A stretch of 64,000 nt of DNA from Ferrovibrio sp964218355 (lineage in GTDB: Bacteria > Pseudomonadota > Alphaproteobacteria > Ferrovibrionales > Ferrovibrionaceae). The translations under genes were made by a program, and so were the position numbers. This document shows, piece by piece, positions 1-8,514 of this stretch (position 1 is its first letter; every line of letters starts with the position of its first letter). The stretch covers positions 124,001 through 188,000 of the forward strand of contig NZ_CAXPMC010000020.1 in NCBI RefSeq assembly GCF_964218355.1, read 5' to 3'. The notes below the pieces were generated by a model that saw only the letters and a program-made list of their open reading frames with translations, was not told the origin of the DNA and ran no database searches.

Positions 1-769
1 AGCCGAGAGCGGCGGCCGCTACCTGCGCTGGCTGGCCATTGCCGCCGTGCATGTGGCCGCGGTCATCCTGTGGGAAATCCTCGTGCGGCTGACCGGCCTG
101 CCGGCCTTCATCCTGCCGGCGCCCAGCGTGATCTTCGCCACACTCGCCAAGGCCAATTACGGCTGGCTGGACAATACCTGGGTCACCGGGCTGGAGATTT
201 TCGGCGGCTATGTGCTGGCGCTGGTCTCCGGCGTGCTGCTGGCCCTGATGTTCACCTGGTCGCGGCTGCTGACACTGGCGATCTTTCCGCTGTTCGTCAC
301 CCTGAACATGATCCCCAAGGTGGCGCTGGGGCCGCTGATCATCGTCTGGTTCTCCTACGGCATCAGCACCAACATCCTGATCACCCTCAGCCTCTGCTTC
401 TTTCCGATCCTGCTGACCACCGTGCGCGGCCTGAAGGAGGTCGAGCCCGACCTGCTGGATCTGGTGCGCTCGCTGAAGGGGTCGCGCTGGCAGACCTTCA
501 TCTACATCCAGCTGCCCGGTGCGCTGCCCTATGTGTTCTCGGGTATGAAGGTGGCGGCGATCCTTGCCGTCGCCGGCGCCGTGGTGGGCGAGTTCATCGC
601 GTCGGACCGCGGCCTTGCCTACCTGATGATCCAGGTGCAGGCGGCGCTGGATACCCCGGCCATGTTCATGGCCGTCATTCTCATCACCCTGCTTGGCATC
701 CTGCTCTATCTGCTGGTGCTGGTGCTCGAGCATCTGCTGATCCGCAAGGATGCGAGGATTGCGTCATGA
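1..769 (+). CDS. ABC transporter permease, NMT1/SsuC-like (5' partial)
   Basis: Inner-membrane permease of an ABC importer. The reading frame is open from base 2, so the true start lies outside the window; a GTG at 47 is only an internal candidate. The visible protein has about six hydrophobic helices and a binding-protein-dependent transport fold. The EAA-type cytoplasmic loop (SLKGSRWQTFIYIQLPGALP) lies at about bases 470-530 and docks the ATPase. The family (SsuC, TauC, ThiX) imports sulfonates, nitrate-like anions or pyrimidine precursors. Its stop overlaps the next start (ATGA), so it is coupled to the gene at 766, and its likely ATPase partner is at 3752. The substrate is not known. Confidence 0.9.
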   Translation, partial: AESGGRYLRWLAIAAVHVAAVILWEILVRLTGLPAFILPAPSVIFATLAKANYGWLDNTWVTGLEIFGGYVLALVSGVLLALMFTWSRLLTLAIFPLFVTLNMIPKVALGPLIIVWFSYGISTNILITLSLCFFPILLTTVRGLKEVEPDLLDLVRSLKGSRWQTFIYIQLPGALPYVFSGMKVAAILAVAGAVVGEFIASDRGLAYLMIQVQAALDTPAMFMAVILITLLGILLYLLVLVLEHLLIRKDARIAS

Positions 770-1821
770 CTGCGTCGAAAGAATTGTGGCTGGATGACAG
801 CCCGCTGCCGGACGGCTTTGCGGACGAGGCGGCACTGGAGGAATTCATGACCCGGCCGAGCCGGGCGCTGGCCGCCGATCTCGAAGCGACCGAGGGCGAC
901 ATCATGATCCTCGGCGTCGGCGGCAAGATGGGGCCGACCATGGCGCGGCTGGCCAAGCGTGCCGCACCGAACAAGCGCGTGATCGGCGTCGCCCGCTTCA
1001 GCGAGAAGGGCTTGAAGGAAGGTCTGGAGAGCCATGGCATCGAGACCATCGCCGCCGACCTGATGGATCGCGGTGCACTGGCGAAGCTGCCGGGCGCGCG
1101 CAACATCGTTTTCATGGCTGGCCGCAAGTTCGGCGCCAGCGGCAACCAGGCGCTGACCTGGGCCATGAATGCCCATGTGCCGGCCCTGGTGGCCGAACGC
1201 TTCCACGCGTCGCGTATCGTCGCTTTCTCCACCGGCTGCGTCTATCCCTTCGTGCCGGTCGCCAGCCAGGGCGCCACCGAGCAGACCCTGCCCGAGCCGC
1301 CGGGCGAATACGCCATGTCCTGCATTGGCCGCGAGCGCATGTTCGAGCATTTCTCGCAGGTGCATGGCACACCGGGCCGCCTGTTCCGCCTGAACTATTC
1401 CATCGACCTGCGCTATGGCGTGCTGCACGATGTGGCGCAGCTGGTGATGCGCGGCGAGCCGGTGGATGTCACCATGGGCCATGTCAACGTGATCTGGCAG
1501 GGCGATGCCAATGCCCAGGCCCTGCGCTGCCTGAAGGCGGCGACGGTGCCGACCTCGCCGCTGAACGTGACCGGGCCGGAAACCATCGCGGTGCGCTGGC
1601 TGGCCGAGAGTTTCGGCCGGCGTTTCGGCAAGACGCCGCAGATCACCGGCACCGAAGCGCCGGAAGCCTGGCTCAACAATGCCGCGGAGGCCGCGCGGCT
1701 GTTCGGTTATCCGCGCATCCCGCTGGCGGCCATGCTCGACTGGGTGGCCGACTGGGTGGCCCGCAGCGGCCGCAGCCTCGGCAAGCCGACCCATTTCGAA
1801 GTGCGCGACGGCGCCTACTGA
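766..1821 (+). CDS. NAD-dependent epimerase/dehydratase-like protein
   Basis: A 351-residue Rossmann-fold protein of the extended SDR (epimerase/dehydratase) type. The nucleotide-binding segment is ILGVGGKMGPTMARLAKRA near residue 46, a variant of GxxGxxG. A later FSTGCVYPF segment resembles the Ser-bearing strand of this family, but no clear YxxxK catalytic pair is obvious, so activity may be atypical. The ATG at 766 overlaps the permease stop by four bases; the frame is open further upstream but that part is a shadow of the permease. Placement between transport and lyase genes suggests it modifies the imported compound. Substrate unknown. Confidence 0.8.
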   Translation: MTASKELWLDDSPLPDGFADEAALEEFMTRPSRALAADLEATEGDIMILGVGGKMGPTMARLAKRAAPNKRVIGVARFSEKGLKEGLESHGIETIAADLMDRGALAKLPGARNIVFMAGRKFGASGNQALTWAMNAHVPALVAERFHASRIVAFSTGCVYPFVPVASQGATEQTLPEPPGEYAMSCIGRERMFEHFSQVHGTPGRLFRLNYSIDLRYGVLHDVAQLVMRGEPVDVTMGHVNVIWQGDANAQALRCLKAATVPTSPLNVTGPETIAVRWLAESFGRRFGKTPQITGTEAPEAWLNNAAEAARLFGYPRIPLAAMLDWVADWVARSGRSLGKPTHFEVRDGAY

Positions 1822-1826
1822 CCGCG

Positions 1827-2663
1827 ATGGATGCCGTGCTGGACATTGACCACCTGACCGAAGCCGACCTGCCGGGCATGCTGGCCCTGTCGGCCGAGGC
1901 CGGCTGGAACCAGACGGCGGACGACTGGCGGCTGTTTCTCGATCTCGGCCGGGTGGTCGGCATCCGCGACGGCGACGGCCGGCCGGTGGCCTCGGCAGCG
2001 ATCATGCCCTATGGCCGCTTTGCATGGATCAGCATGGTGCTGGTGACGGCACCGATGCGTCGTCACGGCCTCGGCACCAAGCTGCTCAACCACTGCATCA
2101 CGGCCCTGCGCTGGGATGGCATCGTGCCACTGCTGGATGCCACGGCGGCCGGCGAGAAGGTCTATCTGCCGCTCGGCTTCCGGCCGCTTGGCGGCATCAC
2201 CCGGTGGCAGGGACAGGGCGGGCCGGATGGCGGCAGTTTCGGTGCCGTGCTGCCGCTGGAGGAAAGCCAGCTGCCGGCGGCCGTGGCGCTGGATGCCGCC
2301 GTGTTCGGTGCCCCGCGCGCCAGCCTGCTGCGCAGCTTCCGTGCCCGCGCGCCGCATCTGGCCCTGCGGCTGAAGGAACATGGCATCGTCGTTGCCCGGC
2401 CAGGCCGGCTTGCCACCCAGATCGGTCCGCTGGCCGCCAGCGACGAGGGGGCGGCGCTGGCCCTGCTGCGCGCGGCGCTGGCGCGCGCGACCGGCCCGGT
2501 CTTTCTCGACGTGCCGGACCGCTGGACCGGTCTTGCCGCCGAGCTGCAGCGGCGCGGCTTCACGATACAGCGCAGTTTCCGCCGCATGGCGCTGGCGGAC
2601 CGGCCGCCGGTCCTCGGCGACGCGGCCCGCGGCTTTGTCATCGCGGGTCCGGAATTCGGGTAG
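1827..2663 (+). CDS. GNAT family N-acetyltransferase with Acetyltransf_18-like C-terminal domain
   Basis: A 278-residue protein with two parts. Residues about 1-130 carry a GNAT fold, with the acetyl-CoA loop around MRRHGLGTKLLNHC and a following segment ending in YLPLGF. The C-terminal half has a VFGAPR...LLRSF segment like the Acetyltransf_18 domain that often follows GNAT domains in proteobacteria. It starts five bases after the epimerase stop and is clearly in the same operon. The acceptor is unknown; the operon suggests a small molecule related to the imported substrate. Confidence 0.85.
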   Translation: MDAVLDIDHLTEADLPGMLALSAEAGWNQTADDWRLFLDLGRVVGIRDGDGRPVASAAIMPYGRFAWISMVLVTAPMRRHGLGTKLLNHCITALRWDGIVPLLDATAAGEKVYLPLGFRPLGGITRWQGQGGPDGGSFGAVLPLEESQLPAAVALDAAVFGAPRASLLRSFRARAPHLALRLKEHGIVVARPGRLATQIGPLAASDEGAALALLRAALARATGPVFLDVPDRWTGLAAELQRRGFTIQRSFRRMALADRPPVLGDAARGFVIAGPEFG

Positions 2664-2693
2664 GACGACTAACCAGGGACGAGAGGCGTAATC

Positions 2694-3755
2694 ATGGGTC
2701 TGCATCATTCCGGTCTGCCGCAGGACGTGCTGGCCAATCTGCGCAGGGGCGTGGTGATCCCGGCGCATCCGCTGGCGCTGGACGCGAACCGGCAGTTCGA
2801 CCGCCGGCGCCAGCGCGCGCTGACCCGCTATTACGTGGATTGCGGCGTCGGCGGCCTGGCGGTCGGCGTGCATACCACCCAGTTCGCCATCCGCGAGGTC
2901 GGCCTCTACGAGCCGGTACTGGCGGCGGCCATGGAAGATGCGAAGGCGTGGACCGACCGTCCGCTGGTGATGGTGGGCGGCCTCGCCGGCAAAACCGCGC
3001 AGGCGGTGAAGGAAGCGAAGACGGCGGTCGGCCTTGGCTATCATGCCGGTCTGCTCAGCCTCGCCGCCATGAAGGATGCCTCGCAGGACGAGATCATCGC
3101 CCATTGCGAGGCGGTGGCGGCCGAGATTCCGCTGGTCGGATTCTACCTTCAGCCGGCCGTGGGTGGCGTGGTGCTGGATGCGGAATTCTGGCGCCGCTTT
3201 GCCAGCATCGACAACGTGATCGCCATCAAGGTGGCACCGTTCCACCGCTACCGCACGCTCGACGTGATGCGCGGCGTTGCCATGGCCGGCGCCGAGAAGC
3301 GCATTTCGCTCTATACCGGCAACGACGACCATATCGTGCTCGACCTGACCATTCCCTTCACGGTGAAGCGCGGCGACGAGACGGTGTCCTTGCGCTTCGT
3401 CGGCGGCCTGCTCGGCCACTGGTCGGTCTGGACGCAGCAGGCGGTGAAGCTGCTCGACCGGGTGCATGAAGCCGTGGCCGCCGGCAGCGTGCCGCCCGAC
3501 CTGCTGGGGCTGGATGCGCGGGTGACCGACTGCAACGCCGCCTTCTTCGATGTCGCCAACGATTTCCACGGCTGCATCGCCGGCTGCCACGAGATCCTGC
3601 GCCGCCAGGGTCTGCTGGAGGGAATCTGGTGCCTCGATCCGAAGGAGGGACTCAGCCCGGGTCAGGCCGCTTTGCTCGACCGCGTCTGCCGCGAGCATGC
3701 GGACCTGTCCGACGACGCTTTCGTGGCTGCCAACCGCGCGCGCTGGCTGTCATGA
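2694..3755 (+). CDS. Dihydrodipicolinate synthase (DapA)/NAL-family protein
   Basis: A 353-residue class I aldolase-like TIM-barrel protein. It shares the DapA/N-acetylneuraminate lyase layout: an N-terminal strand with VVIPAHPLAL, a GVGGLAVGVHTTQ segment near residues 50-62, and VIAIKVAPF near residue 178, where the lysine is the expected Schiff-base residue. It is longer than DapA (about 290 residues), with an extra C-terminal helical region containing DCNAAFFDVAN. This is therefore probably a catabolic aldolase or lyase rather than lysine biosynthesis. A GAGAGG ribosome-binding site precedes ATG 2694. The stop overlaps the next start (ATGA). Confidence 0.85.
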   Translation: MGLHHSGLPQDVLANLRRGVVIPAHPLALDANRQFDRRRQRALTRYYVDCGVGGLAVGVHTTQFAIREVGLYEPVLAAAMEDAKAWTDRPLVMVGGLAGKTAQAVKEAKTAVGLGYHAGLLSLAAMKDASQDEIIAHCEAVAAEIPLVGFYLQPAVGGVVLDAEFWRRFASIDNVIAIKVAPFHRYRTLDVMRGVAMAGAEKRISLYTGNDDHIVLDLTIPFTVKRGDETVSLRFVGGLLGHWSVWTQQAVKLLDRVHEAVAAGSVPPDLLGLDARVTDCNAAFFDVANDFHGCIAGCHEILRRQGLLEGIWCLDPKEGLSPGQAALLDRVCREHADLSDDAFVAANRARWLS

Positions 3756-4528
3756 CTCCACCGCTCATCCGGCTGCAGAATGTCCGCAAGGTCTACCGCA
3801 CCGGCGGGCGCGAATTCACCGCCGTCTCCGATGTCACCTTCGACGTGGCGGAGGGCGATCTCGTCTCGCTGGTCGGTCCGTCCGGCTGCGGCAAGACCAC
3901 CGTGCTCAAGATCCTGGCCGACCTGCACAAGGCCACCGACGGCATTGTGCAGATCGGTGTTGCCGGGCAGGGCGGGGGCACCGGCTTCGAGGCCGGCCGC
4001 GATGTCGGTATGGTGTTCCAGCAGGCGCTGCTGCTGAAATGGCGCAGCATCCTCGACAACGTGCTGCTGCCGGCCGACATTCTTGGCCTGCCGCGCAGGG
4101 CGGCCCGCGAACGGGCGCGCGACCTGCTGGCCATGGTCGGGCTGGCCGGCTTCGAGGATAAATATCCCTACGAGCTGTCCGGCGGCATGCAGCAGCGCGC
4201 CGCCATCGCCCGCGCGCTGGTGCATGATCCGAAGCTGATCCTGATGGACGAACCCTTCGGCGCGCTGGACGCCCTGACCCGCGAGAAGATGAATCTGGAA
4301 ATGCTGCGCATCTGGCAGCAGAGCCGCAAGACCATCATCTTCGTGACCCATTCGATCCAGGAAGCGGTGTTCCTCGGCTCGCGCTGTGCCGTGCTGACCG
4401 CCGGCCCGGCCCGCATGGCCGAGACCTTCCCGATCGACCTGCCATTCCCGCGCACGCTGGACATCAAGACCACCGAGCGCTTCGGCGACTATACCCGGCG
4501 CATCTACCGCCTGCTGGGGATGGAGTGA
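3752..4528 (+). CDS. ABC transporter ATP-binding protein, NMT1/SsuB-like
   Basis: A 258-residue ATPase that powers the importer. Walker A is GPSGCGKTT (residues 42-50), the signature is LSGGMQQR, and Walker B with the D-loop is LILMDEPFGALDA; the switch histidine is in FVTHSIQEA. ATG 3752 overlaps the preceding stop by four bases; a longer frame opening at 3629 lies inside the DapA-like gene and is rejected. It pairs with the permease at the left edge. No substrate-binding protein is seen in the window and it is probably upstream of base 1. Confidence 0.93.
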   Translation: MTPPLIRLQNVRKVYRTGGREFTAVSDVTFDVAEGDLVSLVGPSGCGKTTVLKILADLHKATDGIVQIGVAGQGGGTGFEAGRDVGMVFQQALLLKWRSILDNVLLPADILGLPRRAARERARDLLAMVGLAGFEDKYPYELSGGMQQRAAIARALVHDPKLILMDEPFGALDALTREKMNLEMLRIWQQSRKTIIFVTHSIQEAVFLGSRCAVLTAGPARMAETFPIDLPFPRTLDIKTTERFGDYTRRIYRLLGME

Positions 4529-4531
4529 AGC

Positions 4532-5065
4532 CTACGCGGCCGGCTGGGCCGCCACCCAGTCGAGATAGGCCTGCAGGATGTAGCCCGCCGCCAGCTTGTC
4601 CACGAGTTCGGCCCGGCGCGCCCGGCTGAGATCGGCTTCATCCGTCATCATCCGCTGCACCGCCATGGTGCTCATCCGCTCGTCCCACAGGGCGACCGGC
4701 AGGTCGACCAGCTGGGCCATGTTGCGGGCGAAGGCCCGGGTCGCCTGGCAGCGCGGGCCCTCGCTGCCATCCATGTTCACCGGCAGGCCCAGCACCAGGG
4801 CGCCGACATTCTCGGCGGCGATCAGCGCCGTCAGCGCGGCGGCATCCTGGCTGAATTTCCGGCGGGCGAGGGTGCGCAGGGGCGAGGCGATGCGGTGGCC
4901 GGCATCGGACAGGGCCAGCCCGATGGTTTTCGTACCCAGATCGAGGCCCAGATAGCGCCGGCCGGGCGGCAGGCGGACGGGGCCTTCGGCCGGCCGGAAT
5001 GGCGGCTTTTTTGCCGGATTTTCCGGCCCCGCGCCGGGGGGTGAGTCAGGGTTGCCGGTAGCCAT
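4532..5065 (-). CDS. ruvX: Putative pre-16S rRNA nuclease / Holliday junction resolvase RuvX (YqgF)
   Basis: A 177-residue RNase H-fold nuclease of the YqgF family. Key motifs are YLGLDLGTKTIGLALSD (Asp42 is the first metal ligand), LVLGLPVNMDGSEG and LWDERMST. In E. coli YqgF trims the 5' end of 16S rRNA precursor. The first 35 residues are a proline-rich extension not found in shorter homologs, so a later start is possible. It diverges from gatC with only about 67 bases between starts, so the two share a promoter region, and it converges on the ABC ATPase with three bases between stops. Confidence 0.93.
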   Translation of the reverse strand: MATGNPDSPPGAGPENPAKKPPFRPAEGPVRLPPGRRYLGLDLGTKTIGLALSDAGHRIASPLRTLARRKFSQDAAALTALIAAENVGALVLGLPVNMDGSEGPRCQATRAFARNMAQLVDLPVALWDERMSTMAVQRMMTDEADLSRARRAELVDKLAAGYILQAYLDWVAAQPAA

Positions 5066-5132
5066 GCCGGGTGTTACTTTCCGCCGCTATTTCAAGGGAT
5101 TCTCCCCGGATATTACAGCGGACGGACAGCGC

Positions 5133-5420
5133 ATGTCATTGGATAGAGACGCCGTGGCCAAGATCGCCCGGCTGGCCCGGCTCCGGATGGAGCCCGACCG
5201 GCTGGAGGGCATGACCGCGGAACTGAACCGGATTCTCTCCTTCGTCGAGGAGCTGCAGGCGGTCAACACCGACAATATCCCGCCGATGACCTCGGTGATG
5301 CCGATGAAGCTGCGCCAGCGCGAGGACATGGTCAATGACGGCGGCAAGCCGGAAGCCGTGCTGAAGAACGCGCCGCAGCGCCAGGGCGATTTCTACACGG
5401 TGCCGAAGGTGGTCGAGTGA
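5133..5420 (+). CDS. gatC: Asp-tRNA(Asn)/Glu-tRNA(Gln) amidotransferase subunit C
   Basis: A 95-residue GatC, the small belt subunit of the GatCAB complex that amidates misacylated Glu-tRNA(Gln) and Asp-tRNA(Asn). The family pattern is clear: VAKIARLARLRM at the N terminus, ILSFVEELQAVNTDNIPPM in the middle and a C-terminal GDFYTVPKVVE. ATG 5133 gives the normal length; an upstream in-frame start at 5052 would add a non-conserved extension. Its stop overlaps the gatA ATG by one base. Confidence 0.97.
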   Translation: MSLDRDAVAKIARLARLRMEPDRLEGMTAELNRILSFVEELQAVNTDNIPPMTSVMPMKLRQREDMVNDGGKPEAVLKNAPQRQGDFYTVPKVVE

Positions 5421-6898
5421 TGAGCATCGATCCTGCCGCCCTCACCATTGCCGGCGCCCTCGAGGGACTGGCGAAGAAGGACTACACCAGCGTCGAGCTG
5501 ACCAATGCCTGTATCGAGGCGATGCGGGCGGCCAAGCCGCTGAATGTCATGATCACCGAGACGCCGGACAGGGCGCTGGAGATGGCCGCCGCCGCCGATG
5601 CCCGCCGGGGCAAGGGCGAGGCCGGCCTGCTGGACGGCATCCCGCTCGGCATCAAGGACCTGTTCTGCACCGAGGGCGTGCTGACCACCGCGGCCAGCCA
5701 TATCCTCGACGGCTTCCACCCGGCCTATGAGAGCACCGCCACCGCGCGGCTGTGGCAGGCCGGCGCGGTGATGCTGGGCAAGCTCAATCTCGACGAATTC
5801 GCCATGGGCTCGTCGAACGAGACCAGCTATTACGGTCCTGCCGTCAATCCCTGGCAGACCAAGGATGGCCCGAAACTGGTGCCCGGCGGCTCGTCGGGCG
5901 GGTCGGCCGCAGCCGTGGCGGCGGGCTTCGTGCTGGGTGCCACCGGCACCGATACCGGCGGCTCGATCCGCCAGCCGGCCGCACTGTGCGGCATCACCGG
6001 CATCAAGCCGACCTACGGCCGCGTCTCGCGCTGGGGCATCGTCGCCTTCGCCTCGTCGCTGGACCAGGCCGGCCCGATGGCCCGCACAGTCCGCGACTCG
6101 GCGCTGATGCTGCAGGCCATGGCCGGCTTCGATCCGAAGGACAGCACTTCGGTCAACGAGCCGGTGCCGGATTACTGCGCCCATCTCGAAGCCGGCGTGA
6201 AGGGTCTGCGCATCGGCATTCCGCGCGAATACCGCATGGACGGCATGGACCCGGAAATCACCGCCCTGTGGGAGAAGGGCATGGCCTGGCTGAAGGATGT
6301 CGGTGCCGAGATCGTCGATATCCACCTGCCCAACACCCACTATGCCCTGCCGGCCTATTACATCGTGGCCCCGGCCGAGGCCTCGTCGAACCTCGCCCGC
6401 TATGACGGCGTACGCTACGGCCTGCGGGTGCCCGGCAAGGACCTGATCGAGATGTACGAGAATACCCGCGGCGAAGGTTTCGGCCGCGAGGTGCAGCGCC
6501 GCATCATGATCGGCACATATGTTCTGTCGGCCGGCTATTACGACGCGTACTATACCAAGGCGCAGAAGGTGCGCTCGCTGATCAAGCGTGATTTCGACCA
6601 GGCCTTCCAGCGCGTCGATGCCATCCTGACGCCGACCGCGCCGAATGCGGCCTTCCCGATCGGCATGACGCATGACGATCCGGTCACCATGTATCTGAAC
6701 GACGTGTTCACCGTGCCGGTCAATCTGGCCGGCCTGCCGGGCATGTCGGTGCCGGCCGGGCTGAACAGCGCCGGCCTGCCGCTCGGCCTGCAGCTGATCG
6801 GCAAGCCGTTCGATGAGGCGACCCTGCTGCGGGCCGGCCGGGCGCTGGAGAAGGCGGCGGATTTCAGGGCAAAGCCTGCCCAGTGGTGGAGGTCGTAA
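5420..6898 (+). CDS. gatA: Asp-tRNA(Asn)/Glu-tRNA(Gln) amidotransferase subunit A
   Basis: A 492-residue amidase-signature enzyme that releases ammonia from glutamine for GatB. The Ser-cisSer-Lys triad is visible: Lys79 in GIPLGIKDLF, Ser158 in GGSSGGSAAA and nucleophile Ser182 in GTDTGGSIRQP. Length is typical. The start is ATG 5420, overlapping the gatC stop; a GTG at 5417 is also in frame but less likely. gatB begins two bases after the stop. Confidence 0.98.
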   Translation: MSIDPAALTIAGALEGLAKKDYTSVELTNACIEAMRAAKPLNVMITETPDRALEMAAAADARRGKGEAGLLDGIPLGIKDLFCTEGVLTTAASHILDGFHPAYESTATARLWQAGAVMLGKLNLDEFAMGSSNETSYYGPAVNPWQTKDGPKLVPGGSSGGSAAAVAAGFVLGATGTDTGGSIRQPAALCGITGIKPTYGRVSRWGIVAFASSLDQAGPMARTVRDSALMLQAMAGFDPKDSTSVNEPVPDYCAHLEAGVKGLRIGIPREYRMDGMDPEITALWEKGMAWLKDVGAEIVDIHLPNTHYALPAYYIVAPAEASSNLARYDGVRYGLRVPGKDLIEMYENTRGEGFGREVQRRIMIGTYVLSAGYYDAYYTKAQKVRSLIKRDFDQAFQRVDAILTPTAPNAAFPIGMTHDDPVTMYLNDVFTVPVNLAGLPGMSVPAGLNSAGLPLGLQLIGKPFDEATLLRAGRALEKAADFRAKPAQWWRS

Positions 6899-6899
6899 G

Positions 6900-8360
6900 A
6901 TGGCCGAGAAGGATTACATCCAGGGCAGCACCGGACCGTGGGAGGTCGTGATCGGCATGGAGGTGCATGCCCAGGTCTCCTCGCAGTCCAAGCTGTTTTC
7001 CGGTGCCGCCACCGCCTTCGGTGCTGAACCCAACCACCAGGTCAGCCTGGTCGATGCCGCCATGCCCGGCATGCTGCCGGTGATCAACGCCTATTGCGTC
7101 GAGCAGGCGGTGCGCACCGGCCTCGGCCTGAAGGCGCAGATCAACCTGCATTCGGTGTTCGACCGCAAGAACTACTTCTACGCCGACCTGCCGCAGGGCT
7201 ACCAGATCAGCCAGTACAAGCAGCCGATCGTCGGCGAGGGCAAGCTGCTGCTGGACATGCCCGACGGTTCCACCCGCGAGATCGGCATCACCCGTCTGCA
7301 TCTGGAGCAGGATGCCGGCAAGAGCCTGCATGACCAGAGTCCGCGCGAGAGCTTCATCGACCTCAACCGCTCCGGCGTGGCGCTGATGGAGATCGTGTCC
7401 GAACCCGATATGCGGAATTCGGAAGAGGCCGGCCTCTACCTGAAGAAGCTGCGTACGATCCTGCGCTATCTGGGTACCTGCGACGGCAACATGGACGAGG
7501 GCTCGATGCGGGCCGATGTCAACGTGTCGGTGCGCAGGCCCGGCGGTCCGCTCGGCACCCGCTGCGAGATCAAGAACGTCAATTCGGTGCGCTTCGTGCA
7601 GCAGGCCATCGAATACGAGGCACGGCGCCAGATCGAGATCCTCGAAGACGGCGGCAAGATCGACCAGGAAACCCGCCTGTTCGATACCGGCAAGGGCGTG
7701 ACCCGCAGCATGCGCTCGAAGGAAGAGGCGCATGACTATCGCTACTTCCCCGATCCGGACCTGCTGCCGCTGGAATTCGAGCAGAGCTGGGTCGATGGCA
7801 TCAAGGCGACACTGCCCGAACTGCCCGACGAGAAGAAGACCCGCTTTATCGACAAGCTGGGCCTCAGCCCCTACGACGCCTCCGTGCTGGTGGCCGAGAA
7901 GGAAGCGGCCGATTTCTACGAGAAGGTGGCGCAGGGCCGCGACGGCAAGCTGGCCGCCAACTGGGTGATCACCGAGTATTTCGGCCTGCTCAACAAGTCC
8001 GGCCAGTCGATGGAGGATTTCGTCATCACCGCCGAGAAACTCGGCGGGCTGATCGACCTGATCGCCGACAACACGATCTCCAACCGGCTGGCCAAGGATG
8101 TCTTCGCGCTGATGGTGGAAACCGGCAAGGATGCCGCCACCATTGTCGAAGAGAAAGGCATGAAGCAGGTCACGGATACGGGCGCCATCGAGAAGGTGAT
8201 CGACGAGGTGATGGCGGCCAATGCCGACAAGGTGGCCGAATACCGCTCGGGCAAGGACAAGCTGTTCGGCTTTTTCGTCGGCCAGACTATGAAGGCCTCG
8301 GGCGGCAAGGCCAATCCGGCTGCCGTCAACGAGCTGCTGAAAAAGAAGCTGGCCGGCTGA
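6900..8360 (+). CDS. gatB: Asp-tRNA(Asn)/Glu-tRNA(Gln) amidotransferase subunit B
   Basis: A 486-residue GatB, the kinase-like subunit that activates the misacylated tRNA and accepts ammonia from GatA. Recognisable segments are VVIGMEVHAQV, KNYFYADLPQGYQISQYKQP, DLNRSGVALMEIVSEPD, the MDEGSMRADVNVSVR segment and the C-terminal YqeY-like helical tail ending in KANPAAVNELLKKKLAG. A GGAGG ribosome-binding site lies in the end of gatA. A longer frame from 6813 overlaps gatA and is rejected. It is followed by a strong terminator. Confidence 0.98.
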   Translation: MAEKDYIQGSTGPWEVVIGMEVHAQVSSQSKLFSGAATAFGAEPNHQVSLVDAAMPGMLPVINAYCVEQAVRTGLGLKAQINLHSVFDRKNYFYADLPQGYQISQYKQPIVGEGKLLLDMPDGSTREIGITRLHLEQDAGKSLHDQSPRESFIDLNRSGVALMEIVSEPDMRNSEEAGLYLKKLRTILRYLGTCDGNMDEGSMRADVNVSVRRPGGPLGTRCEIKNVNSVRFVQQAIEYEARRQIEILEDGGKIDQETRLFDTGKGVTRSMRSKEEAHDYRYFPDPDLLPLEFEQSWVDGIKATLPELPDEKKTRFIDKLGLSPYDASVLVAEKEAADFYEKVAQGRDGKLAANWVITEYFGLLNKSGQSMEDFVITAEKLGGLIDLIADNTISNRLAKDVFALMVETGKDAATIVEEKGMKQVTDTGAIEKVIDEVMAANADKVAEYRSGKDKLFGFFVGQTMKASGGKANPAAVNELLKKKLAG

Positions 8361-8384
8361 TCCGGCCGGATATCGCCAGCATGG

Positions 8385-8409
8385 AAGGCCGGGCTTGTCC
8401 CGGCCTTTT
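8385..8409 (+). terminator. Rho-independent terminator after gatB
   Basis: A nine-base-pair perfect stem (AAGGCCGGG / CCCGGCCTT) with a five-base loop runs into TTTT. It lies 24 bases after the gatB stop and ends the gatCAB transcript. An in-frame TTG at 8395 that would extend the next gene falls inside this hairpin, which argues against that start. Confidence 0.85.
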
Positions 8410-8514
8410 CTGTTGGGTTACCAAATATTTAGGTGGCGGTTGGCGGAAATTAAGCCCAGCCCGGCCGGTATCCGCACTACGGTGGCAGGAACGATCAAGG
8501 AGCTGCCTGCCGTC

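Noticed and set aside
1815..3698. 627-codon antisense ORF
   Set aside because: It covers the GNAT and DapA-like genes in the opposite frame and has no domain features.
8395..8514. N-terminal extension of the PilZ-tailed protein from TTG 8395
   Set aside because: The TTG lies in the gatB terminator hairpin and the extension is absent from the paralog.
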